Part shown: positions 43,827 through 52,423 of the stretch, in pieces
Numbering within the stretch: position 1 is the stretch's first letter
How the letters are laid out: every line of letters starts with the position of its first letter
NCBI RefSeq assembly: GCF_004210305.1
Contig: NZ_SCFB01000015.1
Span: forward strand, 1 to 60,903
Length of the DNA: 60,903 nt
Direction: 5' to 3'
DNA from: Candidatus Finniella inopinata
GTDB lineage: Bacteria > Pseudomonadota > Alphaproteobacteria > Paracaedibacterales > CAIULA01
The notes under the pieces: generated by a model
Databases searched by the model: none
What the model saw: the letters and a program-made list of their open reading frames with translations, nothing else
What the model was told of the DNA's origin: nothing
Position numbers and translations under genes: made by a program

Positions 43827-44561
43827 CTATTCTGACAAGGATTTATCTTGCCATTTTTTCAATATTCCGTTATCCGTCCACTTTTTCAATATTTTATTAA
43901 CGGGCTCTACTAAAGGCGACCCTTTAGGGAAAGCGATGACAAATACGACTTCTGTTTCTTTAAGAGGAATAATTTTTAAATCTAAGACCGTTTTGACGAT
44001 TCTATCCGCCTCGCTAATTCCCATAACAAGGACATCGATGCGTCCTGCCTTAAAGGCTTGAAGTAAATCTGGCACCTTCGCCAAAGACATCACTTTCAGA
44101 TCCTTTGTTTTTAAAGCCCAGTCTTTTTTAACTGTTGCTTCATAGATCGTTCCTGATTGAACACCAATCGTTTTCCCAGTCAAATCAGCCACTGAATTTA
44201 TGGCCGAATCTTTGGCCGCAATCATAACGGCGTAAGAACGGTAATAAGGAATACTAAAGTCAGATTTTTCCAATCGTTCTGGTGTGGCCGTTATATTGGA
44301 AATAGCAAGGTCAATGTTTTTTGTTTGCAAAGCACCAATTAAACTTTCAAAAGGCAAATCCTTAAAAACACATTCCTTATCAAGTTCTTTTGCAATTTCG
44401 CGAATCAAGTCCACTTCTAACCCAACAATTTGACCATCTTGATAAAATTCAAACGGAGGATAGTCTGCTGATGTTCCCACCACAAGCTGACTAGCAGGTT
44501 TTTCTTCTCCACAAGCAGTCAAAAGAAAACCGCATAAAAACAGACACAAAATACGCTTCAT
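43827..44561 (-). CDS. Amino-acid-binding lipoprotein of the ABC importer
   Basis: A 244-residue solute-binding protein (SBP family 3). The start at 44561 (MKRILCLFLCGFLLTAC) gives a perfect lipoprotein signal with the lipobox LLTAC. A longer in-frame start at 44840 would run through tRNA-Cys and is rejected. Seen: VGTSADYPPFEFYQDGQIVG, DLAISNITATPERLEKSDFS and IGVQSGTIYEA. Its ligand is a polar amino acid, not further defined. Confidence 0.92.
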   Translation of the reverse strand: MKRILCLFLCGFLLTACGEEKPASQLVVGTSADYPPFEFYQDGQIVGLEVDLIREIAKELDKECVFKDLPFESLIGALQTKNIDLAISNITATPERLEKSDFSIPYYRSYAVMIAAKDSAINSVADLTGKTIGVQSGTIYEATVKKDWALKTKDLKVMSLAKVPDLLQAFKAGRIDVLVMGISEADRIVKTVLDLKIIPLKETEVVFVIAFPKGSPLVEPVNKILKKWTDNGILKKWQDKSLSE

Positions 44562-44602
44562 GGTAAAGGGAACCTCAATAAAATTAAGAATTCTAAATCG
44601 TC

Positions 44603-44676
44603 TGGAGGCCGGGACCGGAGTCGAACCGACGTACAAGGATTTGCAATCCTCTGCATGACCACTCTGCCACCCGGCC
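44603..44676 (-). tRNA. tRNA-Cys (anticodon GCA)
   Basis: A 74-base cloverleaf on the minus strand. The acceptor GGCCGGG pairs with CCCGGCC, then T and encoded CCA. The anticodon loop is ATTGCAAAT with GCA, and the T arm contains CGGTTCGACTCCG. Confidence 0.95.
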
Positions 44677-44782
44677 AGATTTTCTAGGGGCGTCCCTAGA
44701 AGCTCGATTTTTAGAACTTCATTTTGACGGTATAAAGATATAAACTGTTGGTCAAGTCTCTTGTTGGTTTTAAAGGTAAATT

Positions 44783-45505
44783 TTGCCCGTTTTCTCGGCA
44801 CCCGAACAAAAAAATCGCTTTGAATCTTCAAACACTGCACCGGAAAAAATGATTTGGGGTCAACTGCGTCCCCATATTATTTTGCCCAAACCCTTAAAGC
44901 ATGCTTTTGCAAAAGTACCGAGGCCCCTCTTTGTGCCACCGTCTCACCAGGAATGCTGTTATCACGATGATCATATCCCTTTAACAGAGAAAGGACCCCA
45001 TCAACGTTTCTTGCTGTCCCCCCTTTTGCTTAGTAAATTGCTTGTCCACGCGGACCTGGAAATGATTGCCCATAAGAAGGTGTTAATTTTATCTGGAGGG
45101 ACAGGTTACAGCGCTGCCTTGTTTGGTCAAATGGAAGCTGATTGTCTTATGGTTGAAACGAACAATGACTTGGCAGATCAGGCCAGAGAAAACCTGCAAT
45201 CCTACACAAGGGTTATCGTAGAATCTTCTCCCTCGCATTTGATCAATGAGCTTTTGGACGAGCAGCTTTTCGATATAATTTTTATTGATGGGGGAGCGGT
45301 TCAAACTATCCCGCAATTCTTGATCGTTCGGCTTAGACCCAGTGGATTTTTATTGGCTTTGCAGTCAAAACACCCATCAACTACAAACGAATTGTGTTTG
45401 TGTTATGGAATGCTGGTCCCTCATACAGGGCCAGCATCGATTTTATTTGACGCCTGGGCACCTTTGAATCAAGAATTCACCGATAAACCTTCGTTTTGTT
45501 TTTAA
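44783..45505 (+). CDS. Protein-L-isoaspartate methyltransferase-like protein
   Basis: A 240-residue protein of the PCMT fold. Seen: WGQLRPHIILPKPLKHAFAKVPRPLFVP at the N-terminus, the SAM loop VLILSGGTGYSAALFG (family: G.GSGY.A), VETNNDLADQARENL and DIIFIDGGAVQTIP. Such divergent PCMT proteins lie next to rhodanese genes in alphaproteobacteria, as here. The TTG at 44783 has AAAGG upstream; the ATG at 44849 (MIWGQLRP) matches the usual family start and may be the real one. The methyl-acceptor is uncertain since the active-site region is divergent. Confidence 0.75.
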   Translation: MPVFSAPEQKNRFESSNTAPEKMIWGQLRPHIILPKPLKHAFAKVPRPLFVPPSHQECCYHDDHIPLTEKGPHQRFLLSPLLLSKLLVHADLEMIAHKKVLILSGGTGYSAALFGQMEADCLMVETNNDLADQARENLQSYTRVIVESSPSHLINELLDEQLFDIIFIDGGAVQTIPQFLIVRLRPSGFLLALQSKHPSTTNELCLCYGMLVPHTGPASILFDAWAPLNQEFTDKPSFCF

Positions 45506-45506
45506 T

Positions 45507-45827
45507 ATGATTCGCTCTCTAACTCCCAAACAGTTGCAAGAAAAGATTACCGATCTCAAGAATATTTGCGTTGTGGATGTAAGGCAAGATTGGGAATATA
45601 AACTTTGCGCCCTTCCCGACAGCTTGCACATCCCCCTTATGGAATTGGATGATCGTCTTGAAGAAATTCCACCATCACATACAATTGTGGTTATTTGCCA
45701 TCACGGCATTCGAAGTCAACAAGGGGCCTTACAGTTGATAAAGGCTGGCTTCAAAGAGGTTTTTAATCTGACGGGGGGAATTGATGCCTGGGGGAAAGAG
45801 GTTGATCCCTCTATCGGCTTTTATTGA
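45507..45827 (+). CDS. Rhodanese-like protein
   Basis: A 106-residue single-domain rhodanese. Seen: VVDVRQDWEYKLC, the active-site loop VVICHHGIRSQQGA with Cys, and NLTGGIDAWGKEVDP. It begins one base after the PCMT-like stop. Probable role in sulfur transfer; specific partner unknown. Confidence 0.9.
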   Translation: MIRSLTPKQLQEKITDLKNICVVDVRQDWEYKLCALPDSLHIPLMELDDRLEEIPPSHTIVVICHHGIRSQQGALQLIKAGFKEVFNLTGGIDAWGKEVDPSIGFY

Positions 45828-45883
45828 TTTTTTTTCGCGTTTCCCTTTAAGATACAAAAAACTCGTTTGGTATCATCACATTC

Positions 45884-46489
45884 ATGTTTAAAAATAAGAA
45901 CTTTTGGGTTGGCATTGTGATTGCGCTGGCAGTGATGGTGCTTTATAAGGTAACGCAATTCAATAAGAAGCCGGCAGAAATTTCGCCACAAGAAAATTTA
46001 ACCCTGTGGGATTTGAATTATGTCCCCACCAAGCCAATCATCCCGTTAGAAGACTTTGATTTGTTACTTATTAAAGTGCAGGGGGACGACAATGAACAGC
46101 CGGTGACCACAAAGTTTTCAAGCTTCAAGGGTCAGCCCGTTATCCTTCATTTCTGGGCCACATGGTGCGGCCCCTGTGTGGCTGAACTGCCCAGCTACAA
46201 TCAATTTGGCAAAACGTCTAATATTGTGAATATTGCTGTTTGTGTTGATAAAACACCCCCATCCCAGGTGCGTCTATTTTGCAAGTCTAAGGGGATTGAT
46301 AATTTGAAGGTTGCCGTTGATCAAAATAGCATCTTGGCCAATCGATTCGGCGCCAAAGCCCTACCAACAAGCATTTTTATTAATGCCCAAGGTCAAGAAA
46401 TTGGCAGAATCACAGGCATGGTCACTTGGGAAAATAAAGCAGCTGCCAATTTAATCGAGAAACACTTGGTTGGTGGTGCCATCCGTTAG
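45884..46489 (+). CDS. Membrane-anchored TlpA-like thioredoxin
   Basis: A 201-residue protein with one N-terminal membrane anchor (about 7-23) and a periplasmic thioredoxin fold: PVILHFWATWCGPCVAELPSYNQF with CGPC, and the cis-Pro stretch ALPTSIFIN. It resembles TlpA/ResA-type thiol reductases used in cytochrome c or oxidase maturation. It follows the rhodanese on the same strand. Confidence 0.88.
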   Translation: MFKNKNFWVGIVIALAVMVLYKVTQFNKKPAEISPQENLTLWDLNYVPTKPIIPLEDFDLLLIKVQGDDNEQPVTTKFSSFKGQPVILHFWATWCGPCVAELPSYNQFGKTSNIVNIAVCVDKTPPSQVRLFCKSKGIDNLKVAVDQNSILANRFGAKALPTSIFINAQGQEIGRITGMVTWENKAAANLIEKHLVGGAIR

Positions 46490-46522
46490 ATTGAGGCAAC
46501 GGGGTCAATTAAGAACACAGAC

Positions 46523-47554
46523 TTACCCGCCAGATTTAGTATCAACAATTTTCTTAAGGTTCTTTAGATCATTGTCACTAAAAACAGATTCTTTATATGT
46601 TTTCCTGTGGGCAGTAAATAATTTTCTTCGATCAGGCGAACCTGGATGAGTATTAAAAAATTCAGGCACCCAAGACTTTGATGTTTTTTGCTCGGTAATT
46701 TTTTTAAAGAACTTTTCCATACCTTTTGTAGAAAGCCGAAGTTGTTCTAAATATTTTATTGCACCTTCATCTGCCTCCATTTCGTTGGCTCTTGAGAACT
46801 GCAGAAAATAAAGAACAATACCTGATTCCGATAAAGTTCCCCCAGCAACGATTGTATCCAACAGACTTAAAAATGATAGTTTTATGTACGATGCTATACA
46901 GTGGCGATATTTCACATGAGTCATCTCATGGGCTAAAATTCCGATAAGTTCTTCAATAGAATCAGCATTCTCAATAAGCTTGGAATAGATGATAACTTTT
47001 TTGTTCGGCAGAGTTACGGCATTTATCTGTTCGTTTTGCAAAATTTCAATTTCTATCCCTTGCAAATCTGGGTCAATTGCCGTGAAAGCGTCTTTAATTT
47101 TCTTTAAAGTTGGCTCGTTAGAATCGTTGGCTATAGATGTAAGATTACGAAAATGGATAAGTCTAGCTTCTTTCTCCAACCATGGTTCAATACTGTTTGG
47201 AAGCAAAAAGACCAACGAATCCATAAACAGCCATAAGGCTGCAAAAAGACCAATTATTCCATAATATATAAAAAAAGAACGCGAGACCCAGGCCGATTTT
47301 ACTTTTTTTAGATTTGTTAATACCTTGAGTATCAGGCGCTGATCGTCAGCGGCTTCAACGGCAATGTAAGCGTGCTTTTGAAGGGATTCGCTGGTTAGAA
47401 AAAGCTTGGTTTTAGTTTTTCTCCAAGCAATTTTTTCAAGATTGATATGTTTATCATTGTATTTAATGCAAAATTTCGAATTTTCATCACATAGCAGAGT
47501 ACAATTCTGACTTACCGAGCATTCTCCATCAAAAAATTCTACTTTAAAATACAT
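46523..47554 (-). CDS. M48-family membrane metalloprotease
   Basis: A 343-residue protein. A soluble N-terminal domain of about 90 residues is followed by a membrane segment (about 95-122) and an M48 peptidase domain with the zinc site ILAHEMTHVKYRH and a third ligand in RANEMEADEGAIKYL. It lies 21 bases downstream of a DUF898 membrane protein; DUF898-M48 pairs are common in proteobacteria, so they probably act together in membrane quality control. Substrates are unknown. Confidence 0.85.
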   Translation of the reverse strand: MYFKVEFFDGECSVSQNCTLLCDENSKFCIKYNDKHINLEKIAWRKTKTKLFLTSESLQKHAYIAVEAADDQRLILKVLTNLKKVKSAWVSRSFFIYYGIIGLFAALWLFMDSLVFLLPNSIEPWLEKEARLIHFRNLTSIANDSNEPTLKKIKDAFTAIDPDLQGIEIEILQNEQINAVTLPNKKVIIYSKLIENADSIEELIGILAHEMTHVKYRHCIASYIKLSFLSLLDTIVAGGTLSESGIVLYFLQFSRANEMEADEGAIKYLEQLRLSTKGMEKFFKKITEQKTSKSWVPEFFNTHPGSPDRRKLFTAHRKTYKESVFSDNDLKNLKKIVDTKSGG

Positions 47555-47575
47555 TTACCAACTCCTGGCTTCTCT

Positions 47576-48523
47576 TTAAAAGTCAGCAATATCGAATAAT
47601 GCTGCTAAGCCATCCCGCCCACTTGTTTCATCAGTCGACTGCTTAGCTGACAAATCAGCTTGATCACCTTCGAGATCATAATATTTCTGCATAAACTTTA
47701 AATTGCGATAGGAAACATAAGGCAATGCCATGCCAAGGCTGAAAATAGTGATTAATAAATTAGCCAACATATATCTTAAAAGTTGAAACACTGTATAATT
47801 TGCTTTAAGCCTTACATTTTGCATAGACAAATGGTTCGCAGCATACCGGATACAGTAAATCGCGAAATATAGTCGCGACATAAAAAAAGTTGGTATAGCA
47901 AGAAGCAATGTTAAATAGTTCATCCTTTTTAAATCTTGCGAATTTCCGGTAAAATTTAAAGGAACATCCCCCCAAGAAGTATTCTCATACATAAATTGAC
48001 TTTTCTTGATAAAATAGATGTGGTCCTTAAAACCAAGGGTTATTATGGACTTAATAAAAAGGCTGAAAGCCAGATTGGCATAGGCTGTGCGTGCCCCTTT
48101 TAACGAAAAACGAATACCCTGCCAAGTTGTGCGTGAATACAAATATTGATGTTTAGAGTAGATCGCAAATTCAATGATCCAAATCAGTCCAAGAAATTGT
48201 AGAAAATAGAAAAATCCAAACAGAACATCAATCACAATTTTTTGTTCTGCCCCCAAATACGTAATGAGCCAACCCACTAAATTCTGGACAATAATAAAAA
48301 GAACATAAAACGGTATCACCCGCAGAAAAGCTTTTAAAAGTTCACTTGCAGTACCGTGATAAATAAGGGGGTAGTTAAATATTTCAAAATGCGACCATAT
48401 ATATGATCGCAGGTTCGTTTTTCCCCAAAAACGATAGATTCCAAGTGTTAGTATCGTTAGCACCAAATTTTTAAAGCTTATTCCAAGGTGACTACTAACT
48501 TTTCCATTATATACAATATTCAT
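47576..48523 (-). CDS. DUF898 (YjgN-like) membrane protein
   Basis: A 315-residue polytopic membrane protein. The N-terminal LVLTILTLGIYRFWGKTNLRSYIW block is diagnostic of DUF898 and recurs in altered form near the C-terminus (LLITIFSLGMALPYVSYRNLKFM), so the protein looks internally duplicated. About six membrane segments. It is the upstream partner of the M48 protease gene. The function is unknown. Confidence 0.85.
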   Translation of the reverse strand: MNIVYNGKVSSHLGISFKNLVLTILTLGIYRFWGKTNLRSYIWSHFEIFNYPLIYHGTASELLKAFLRVIPFYVLFIIVQNLVGWLITYLGAEQKIVIDVLFGFFYFLQFLGLIWIIEFAIYSKHQYLYSRTTWQGIRFSLKGARTAYANLAFSLFIKSIITLGFKDHIYFIKKSQFMYENTSWGDVPLNFTGNSQDLKRMNYLTLLLAIPTFFMSRLYFAIYCIRYAANHLSMQNVRLKANYTVFQLLRYMLANLLITIFSLGMALPYVSYRNLKFMQKYYDLEGDQADLSAKQSTDETSGRDGLAALFDIADF

Positions 48524-48584
48524 GATCTAATTTTGCAGAGTTTTTATTTCATGTATAATATATTATTGTAATTAAAAAGTCAAG

Positions 48585-49778
48585 TTATTCTGCAATTATT
48601 TCTCGTAAATTAGAATCCTCAGGCTCCAGAAAACTTTGGCACAAGATGTTCTTATAAACCCCCGTTAGGGACGTCAAATCTTCAATCACCAGATACTCGT
48701 CTATCTGGTGGGCCTGATCACTAATCAGTCCAAATTCGATCACTGGGCAAATATCTTTCAAGAACCGCGCATCAGATGTGCCGCCCGAGGTATCAAGCTT
48801 GGGCGTTAAACCAGTAACCGTTTCTATGGCCTTAACGACCGCCTGTTGAAGGCCCTGGTGGTTGCTCATGAAAGATTCACCACTGATAACGGGTTCCAAC
48901 GTCCATTGCAGCTGGGGCGAAAAGGTTTTGCTGACCATTTCTTTAACAGCCTGCAAATAATCGACCAGCCTCTGCCCCGTGTGCAATGAATTGAATCGAA
49001 TATTGAAACGGGCGCTGGCTTGATTAGGGATAACATTCGTGACAGGATTGCCCACATCAACGCTGGTCACCTCTAAATTAGACGCCATGAAATGGTCCGT
49101 TCCTTCATCCAATGGCTTCTGCAACAATTGCATTAAATACCCTAGTAAAGCGGGAATGGGGTTCACGGCAAAGTGCGGGTAGGCGACGTGACCTTGTTTC
49201 CCCGTCACGGTGACTTTTGTGTTCAAACTGCCCCGACGGCCGATTTTGACCATCTCGCCGAAAATTTGTGGGTTGGTGGGCTCGCCAACCAAACAGGCAT
49301 CGATAATCTCGCCTCGGCCTTTTAACCATTCAATCACCTTTTTGGTACCAAAGGTGGCTGGCCCTTCTTCATCGCTGGTTAACAACAGACTGAATGAACA
49401 ACCGGGCTGGTGATTTTGAATGACATCGGCGACGGCTGAAATAAAGGCCGCAATCGCACCCTTCATATCAACGGTACCGCGCCCATAAAGCCGCCCGTCT
49501 TTTATGTCAGCCCCAAACGGATCCACCGTCCAGCGAGCAAGATCCCCAACGGGGACAACATCCGTATGACCGGCAAAACAGAAATTGGGGCCGCTGTTCC
49601 CCCATCGTGCATAAAGATTATCGGTGGCCAAAGGATCATTTTGACCGAAAGGCAAACGATGGCAGACAAAGCCCAGGGGCTTCAAATACCCTTCGATGAT
49701 ATCAAGACAGCCAGCGTCTTTCGGTGTAACGCTTTCACACCGAATCAGTTCCTGACAAAGGGAAATGGGATCAATCAT
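48585..49778 (-). CDS. dapE: Succinyl-diaminopimelate desuccinylase
   Basis: A 397-residue M20 zinc hydrolase in the succinylase branch of DAP/lysine synthesis. Seen: FAGHTDVVPVGD with the first metal His, YGRGTVDMKGA with the bridging Asp, SDEEGPA with the catalytic Glu, and SGGTSDARF. The start at 49778 (MIDPISLCQEL) follows AAGGACC and matches the family start; the longer frame to 49856 is not needed. The start overlaps the stop of the phospholipase-D-like gene by 8 bases. Confidence 0.95.
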   Translation of the reverse strand: MIDPISLCQELIRCESVTPKDAGCLDIIEGYLKPLGFVCHRLPFGQNDPLATDNLYARWGNSGPNFCFAGHTDVVPVGDLARWTVDPFGADIKDGRLYGRGTVDMKGAIAAFISAVADVIQNHQPGCSFSLLLTSDEEGPATFGTKKVIEWLKGRGEIIDACLVGEPTNPQIFGEMVKIGRRGSLNTKVTVTGKQGHVAYPHFAVNPIPALLGYLMQLLQKPLDEGTDHFMASNLEVTSVDVGNPVTNVIPNQASARFNIRFNSLHTGQRLVDYLQAVKEMVSKTFSPQLQWTLEPVISGESFMSNHQGLQQAVVKAIETVTGLTPKLDTSGGTSDARFLKDICPVIEFGLISDQAHQIDEYLVIEDLTSLTGVYKNILCQSFLEPEDSNLREIIAE

Positions 49779-50889
49779 GGGAAGGTCCTTTAACATCTTT
49801 TTTAAATACAGACATAATCTTTTCAATTTGAGCCGGGTCATTTGTGATGACCCCAAGTTCCCGACTCTCTTTGAAAGACGGTTCGTAAAAATTCAGCGAT
49901 CCCAGATACATTACTCTGTGATTTTTATCATTTGCATCAATCACAACAATCTTAGCGTGAATATACAGGGCCTTCAGGTGAATGATTCCGCCTGCTTTTC
50001 GTATTAAGTCTTGATTAGGGATATTCGGATCATTCTTTTTACTAAACGGAAAGGGCACCATCATGATTTCAACTTTAGTCCCTTTTTTGGCTGCCGCGGC
50101 CAGCGCTTTGGCAACGTCTTCATCCTGGATACTTTGTTGATAAACGTGAATGGATTGTTTAGCACTTGCAATCATATCCAAAAAGAATTGCTTTTGAGTT
50201 GGTGACGGTCCCCATATAAGCTGAGGGTGCTGGGGTGTCGCTGGCTTGCCTTCTATGTCAGCATCAAAAACCGTGATCAGCTCTTTCACCATATCGGGAT
50301 TTGTGATGGTAATTGCAAAATCTCTGGGGGCCACTTCTTGGATTTTTCCTTCAGCGTCGATAATGCCGTCGAACGATTCCTTATCAAGGTTGCCCGTGCT
50401 CACCATGGCCCATCTGTCATCAACGATGATTAATTTGTGATGAGTCTGCTTTAAGGGCGCAACAGGATAATAAGCCGAAATGGTCTTTCGACCTTTCACA
50501 TGGTCCATACTAAAAGATGTGTTTTCAGTTTTTTCATGCCCAATAGGCTGCGGATCAACGAAAAGTTTGATGTGAATGCCGCGGTCAGCTGCATCGCATA
50601 GGGCCTTTAAAATCTCTGGATCCGCCAAGCGATAAGCCGCCAATCTGATTGTGTTTTTTGCATTAGCCATAGCGTCAAGCCAAGGTTTGCGTTGTGCATC
50701 GGGGAAAATGCAGATCCCATCGGTGTCCCAATTTTCAGGCAGGGACGGGAAGGCTTTGTCAAAAACCGGAACGAGCTCTTGTAAAGGGGCCTGGCTTGAA
50801 GCGTGACACCCTTTGTCAAGACATCCGCCGATCGCAAGAAATAGAAAGACAAAAACGCCAAAGAAGGACAAGGATTTTTTATTTATCAT
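49771..50889 (-). CDS. Phospholipase D-like lipoprotein
   Basis: A 372-residue PLD-superfamily protein with two HKD motifs: HHKLIIVDD..VSTGNLD and HAKIVVID...LGSLNF, so two half-sites of a complete active centre. The N-terminus is a lipoprotein signal (VFLFLAIGGC), so it is exported and probably membrane-attached. Such proteins cleave phospholipids or nucleic acids; secreted PLD in intracellular alphaproteobacteria is a known virulence-type enzyme. It is translationally coupled to dapE, an odd pairing. The substrate is not decidable from sequence. Confidence 0.85.
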   Translation of the reverse strand: MINKKSLSFFGVFVFLFLAIGGCLDKGCHASSQAPLQELVPVFDKAFPSLPENWDTDGICIFPDAQRKPWLDAMANAKNTIRLAAYRLADPEILKALCDAADRGIHIKLFVDPQPIGHEKTENTSFSMDHVKGRKTISAYYPVAPLKQTHHKLIIVDDRWAMVSTGNLDKESFDGIIDAEGKIQEVAPRDFAITITNPDMVKELITVFDADIEGKPATPQHPQLIWGPSPTQKQFFLDMIASAKQSIHVYQQSIQDEDVAKALAAAAKKGTKVEIMMVPFPFSKKNDPNIPNQDLIRKAGGIIHLKALYIHAKIVVIDANDKNHRVMYLGSLNFYEPSFKESRELGVITNDPAQIEKIMSVFKKDVKGPSHD

Positions 50890-50947
50890 TTGAATATGAC
50901 CAAAACAGCTAAATTAGTGAAGCTGTAGCATGCTCCATCCCTAAAAG

Positions 50948-51040
50948 CTATTCCGCATCTTCCTTAAATTCTAAAATATCGCCTGGTTGGCAATCCAAAT
51001 GATGGAAAAACCGATTGCTGAATAAAAGTTTGGGGGACTT
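50948..51040 (-). pseudogene. Remnant of an XRE-type regulator
   Basis: Read on the minus strand, this ends in HHLDCQPGDILEFKEDAE and TAG. LDCQPGDILE is the typical C-terminal helix of small Cro/CI-like regulators (HTH_26 type). The helix-turn-helix itself is missing upstream, so only the tail survives. Confidence 0.45.
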
Positions 51041-51046
51041 GGATGA

Positions 51047-51284
51047 AAAACCGTTAAGCTTGAAGCGCTAAGAAGCGAGTGTGAACAATTCAATCAACAG
51101 AATCCAAATAATCGATACAAAATATTTGTTCCAAAATTTATTGGTATTCCCTCAAATTTTATAATTGAAGCGCTTAGCCACTGACTTTTTTGGAATCGAG
51201 AATGTAAGAGGTCGTTGGGAAGGGATTGATGTCGCAATTAAAACGGAAAGAATCAAAGGGGCTTCGATTAAAAAATCTTTTTAA
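51047..51284 (+). pseudogene. Decayed gene fragment of unknown kind
   Basis: Two adjacent frames read like one protein broken once. Frame one gives LEALRSECEQFNQQ, then NNRYKIFVPKFIG, IPSNFIIEALSH and a stop at 51182-51184. The next frame goes on with DFFGIENVRG, RWEGIDVAIKTER, IKGASIKKSF and a stop at 51282-51284. No start codon or ribosome site is evident. I do not recognise the family. Confidence 0.35.
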
Positions 51285-51475
51285 AAGTAAGACCAACTGG
51301 GTTCCTGCCCCTATGAAATCTATAAATCCTGATGACGGGAGCCACATTGTTGTTAACCAAAATGAGGGGTTGTCCGTATATTCACAGAAAAATCACCTAA
51401 CAAGCCTATTAAGAAGCTCATTTTATGATATTTTTATGTTAATATATTTTAAATTTTTTTATTTTTAGCATTATA
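51285..51475. other. AT-rich spacer, no supported gene
   Basis: Together with the two fragments before it, this completes a 586-base stretch without an intact gene. A 80-codon frame through it (51226-51468) has protein-unlike composition in its second half, and I do not call it. Confidence 0.5.
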
Positions 51476-52423
51476 ATGTTTTGTTTTCGTATTTTGTTGG
51501 CCTGTTGTTTTGTTTTTCCCAGTTTTGCATCTACCCAAGATCAGTCAAACACGAAGAAATCTGTAGACGTTTTTTTACGCACATTGAAAGAGGCTAGTTT
51601 TAAAAAGGATCAAACTTCCAAAGAAAAAGACAGTTCAGAGCAACCTTCAAAACATAATTGGACTATTTCGGTTGCAAAAAACTTCCCTCTTAAAAATTCC
51701 GTTAGAACAGATGAAACAAGCAAAAAGGACAGGGTTTTTTATAACCATTCCGAGTCAGTGGGGTTGGGATATGGCTATGAGTGGTTTGGGGCATGTTTCA
51801 ACGTCAGCGGTTATCAGTATCGATACCCTTGGAATCCTGATTTCTCTTATTCGTTTGGGTATTACGATTGGGGACCTGGTGGCATATGTTTTGAATATCG
51901 CAATGACGGTGGCAATCGCTTTAATCCCAAGCCAACAGAAAAAGTTTCCGATTTGGATGCAGGGGGATGGTCTCTTAATTATCATGTGAGGATTCCAGAC
52001 GGCCTTCAAAAAGCCTTAAAATTTAAAGCTGATAACCCTTTGGGTTTTTCAATCGGCGGGTCTATCGTAAAAAAATACTTTGATTCAGAATCAAATAAAA
52101 ATAAAGAATTTAAACAAAAAATTAGTTTCTCTTTTTCCTATCAAATCACGCCTCCTTTAAGTTTTGGAATAGGGTTTGGAATGTATCTTGGGCATTGTAA
52201 ACAACCTTGGGATTCTGATTTTACCTACCAACTGAGCTATAATATTCCCGTACCTCGGGGCCAATTGAATATAAGCTATGCAAATTATGGGCCGACACGA
52301 TACCCTTGGAATCCACGGGAGGGGAAAACGCTGCTTGTTCCTGAAGACGGAAGCATTACGCTGTCTTGGTCCTGTAAAATCAACGAGCTTTTTAAAAGCA
52401 CCAAACAATCATCACCCAAATAA
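51476..52423 (+). CDS. Exported beta-rich protein with YPWNP-type repeats
   Basis: A 315-residue protein with a signal peptide (LLACCFVFPSFAS). After a Lys/Ser-rich linker (about 25-65) come strands rich in aromatic residues and Gly. A short pattern recurs: YQYRYPWNPDFSYSF, KQPWDSDFTYQLSY and TRYPWNPREG, each followed by alternating strands, as in repeated hairpins of an outer-membrane barrel. Family not recognised. It runs into the acyltransferase gene tail to tail with a 12-base overlap of the coding ends. Possibly an outer-membrane component of the polysaccharide locus that follows; inference. Confidence 0.65.
   Translation: MFCFRILLACCFVFPSFASTQDQSNTKKSVDVFLRTLKEASFKKDQTSKEKDSSEQPSKHNWTISVAKNFPLKNSVRTDETSKKDRVFYNHSESVGLGYGYEWFGACFNVSGYQYRYPWNPDFSYSFGYYDWGPGGICFEYRNDGGNRFNPKPTEKVSDLDAGGWSLNYHVRIPDGLQKALKFKADNPLGFSIGGSIVKKYFDSESNKNKEFKQKISFSFSYQITPPLSFGIGFGMYLGHCKQPWDSDFTYQLSYNIPVPRGQLNISYANYGPTRYPWNPREGKTLLVPEDGSITLSWSCKINELFKSTKQSSPK

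Noticed and set aside
44562-44840. N-terminal extension of the amino-acid-binding protein
   Set aside because: It would translate through tRNA-Cys; the start at 44561 gives a perfect lipoprotein signal.
51226-51468. 80-codon frame between the fragments and the beta-rich protein
   Set aside because: It starts inside the other fragment, has no ribosome site and its end is translated AT-rich spacer.
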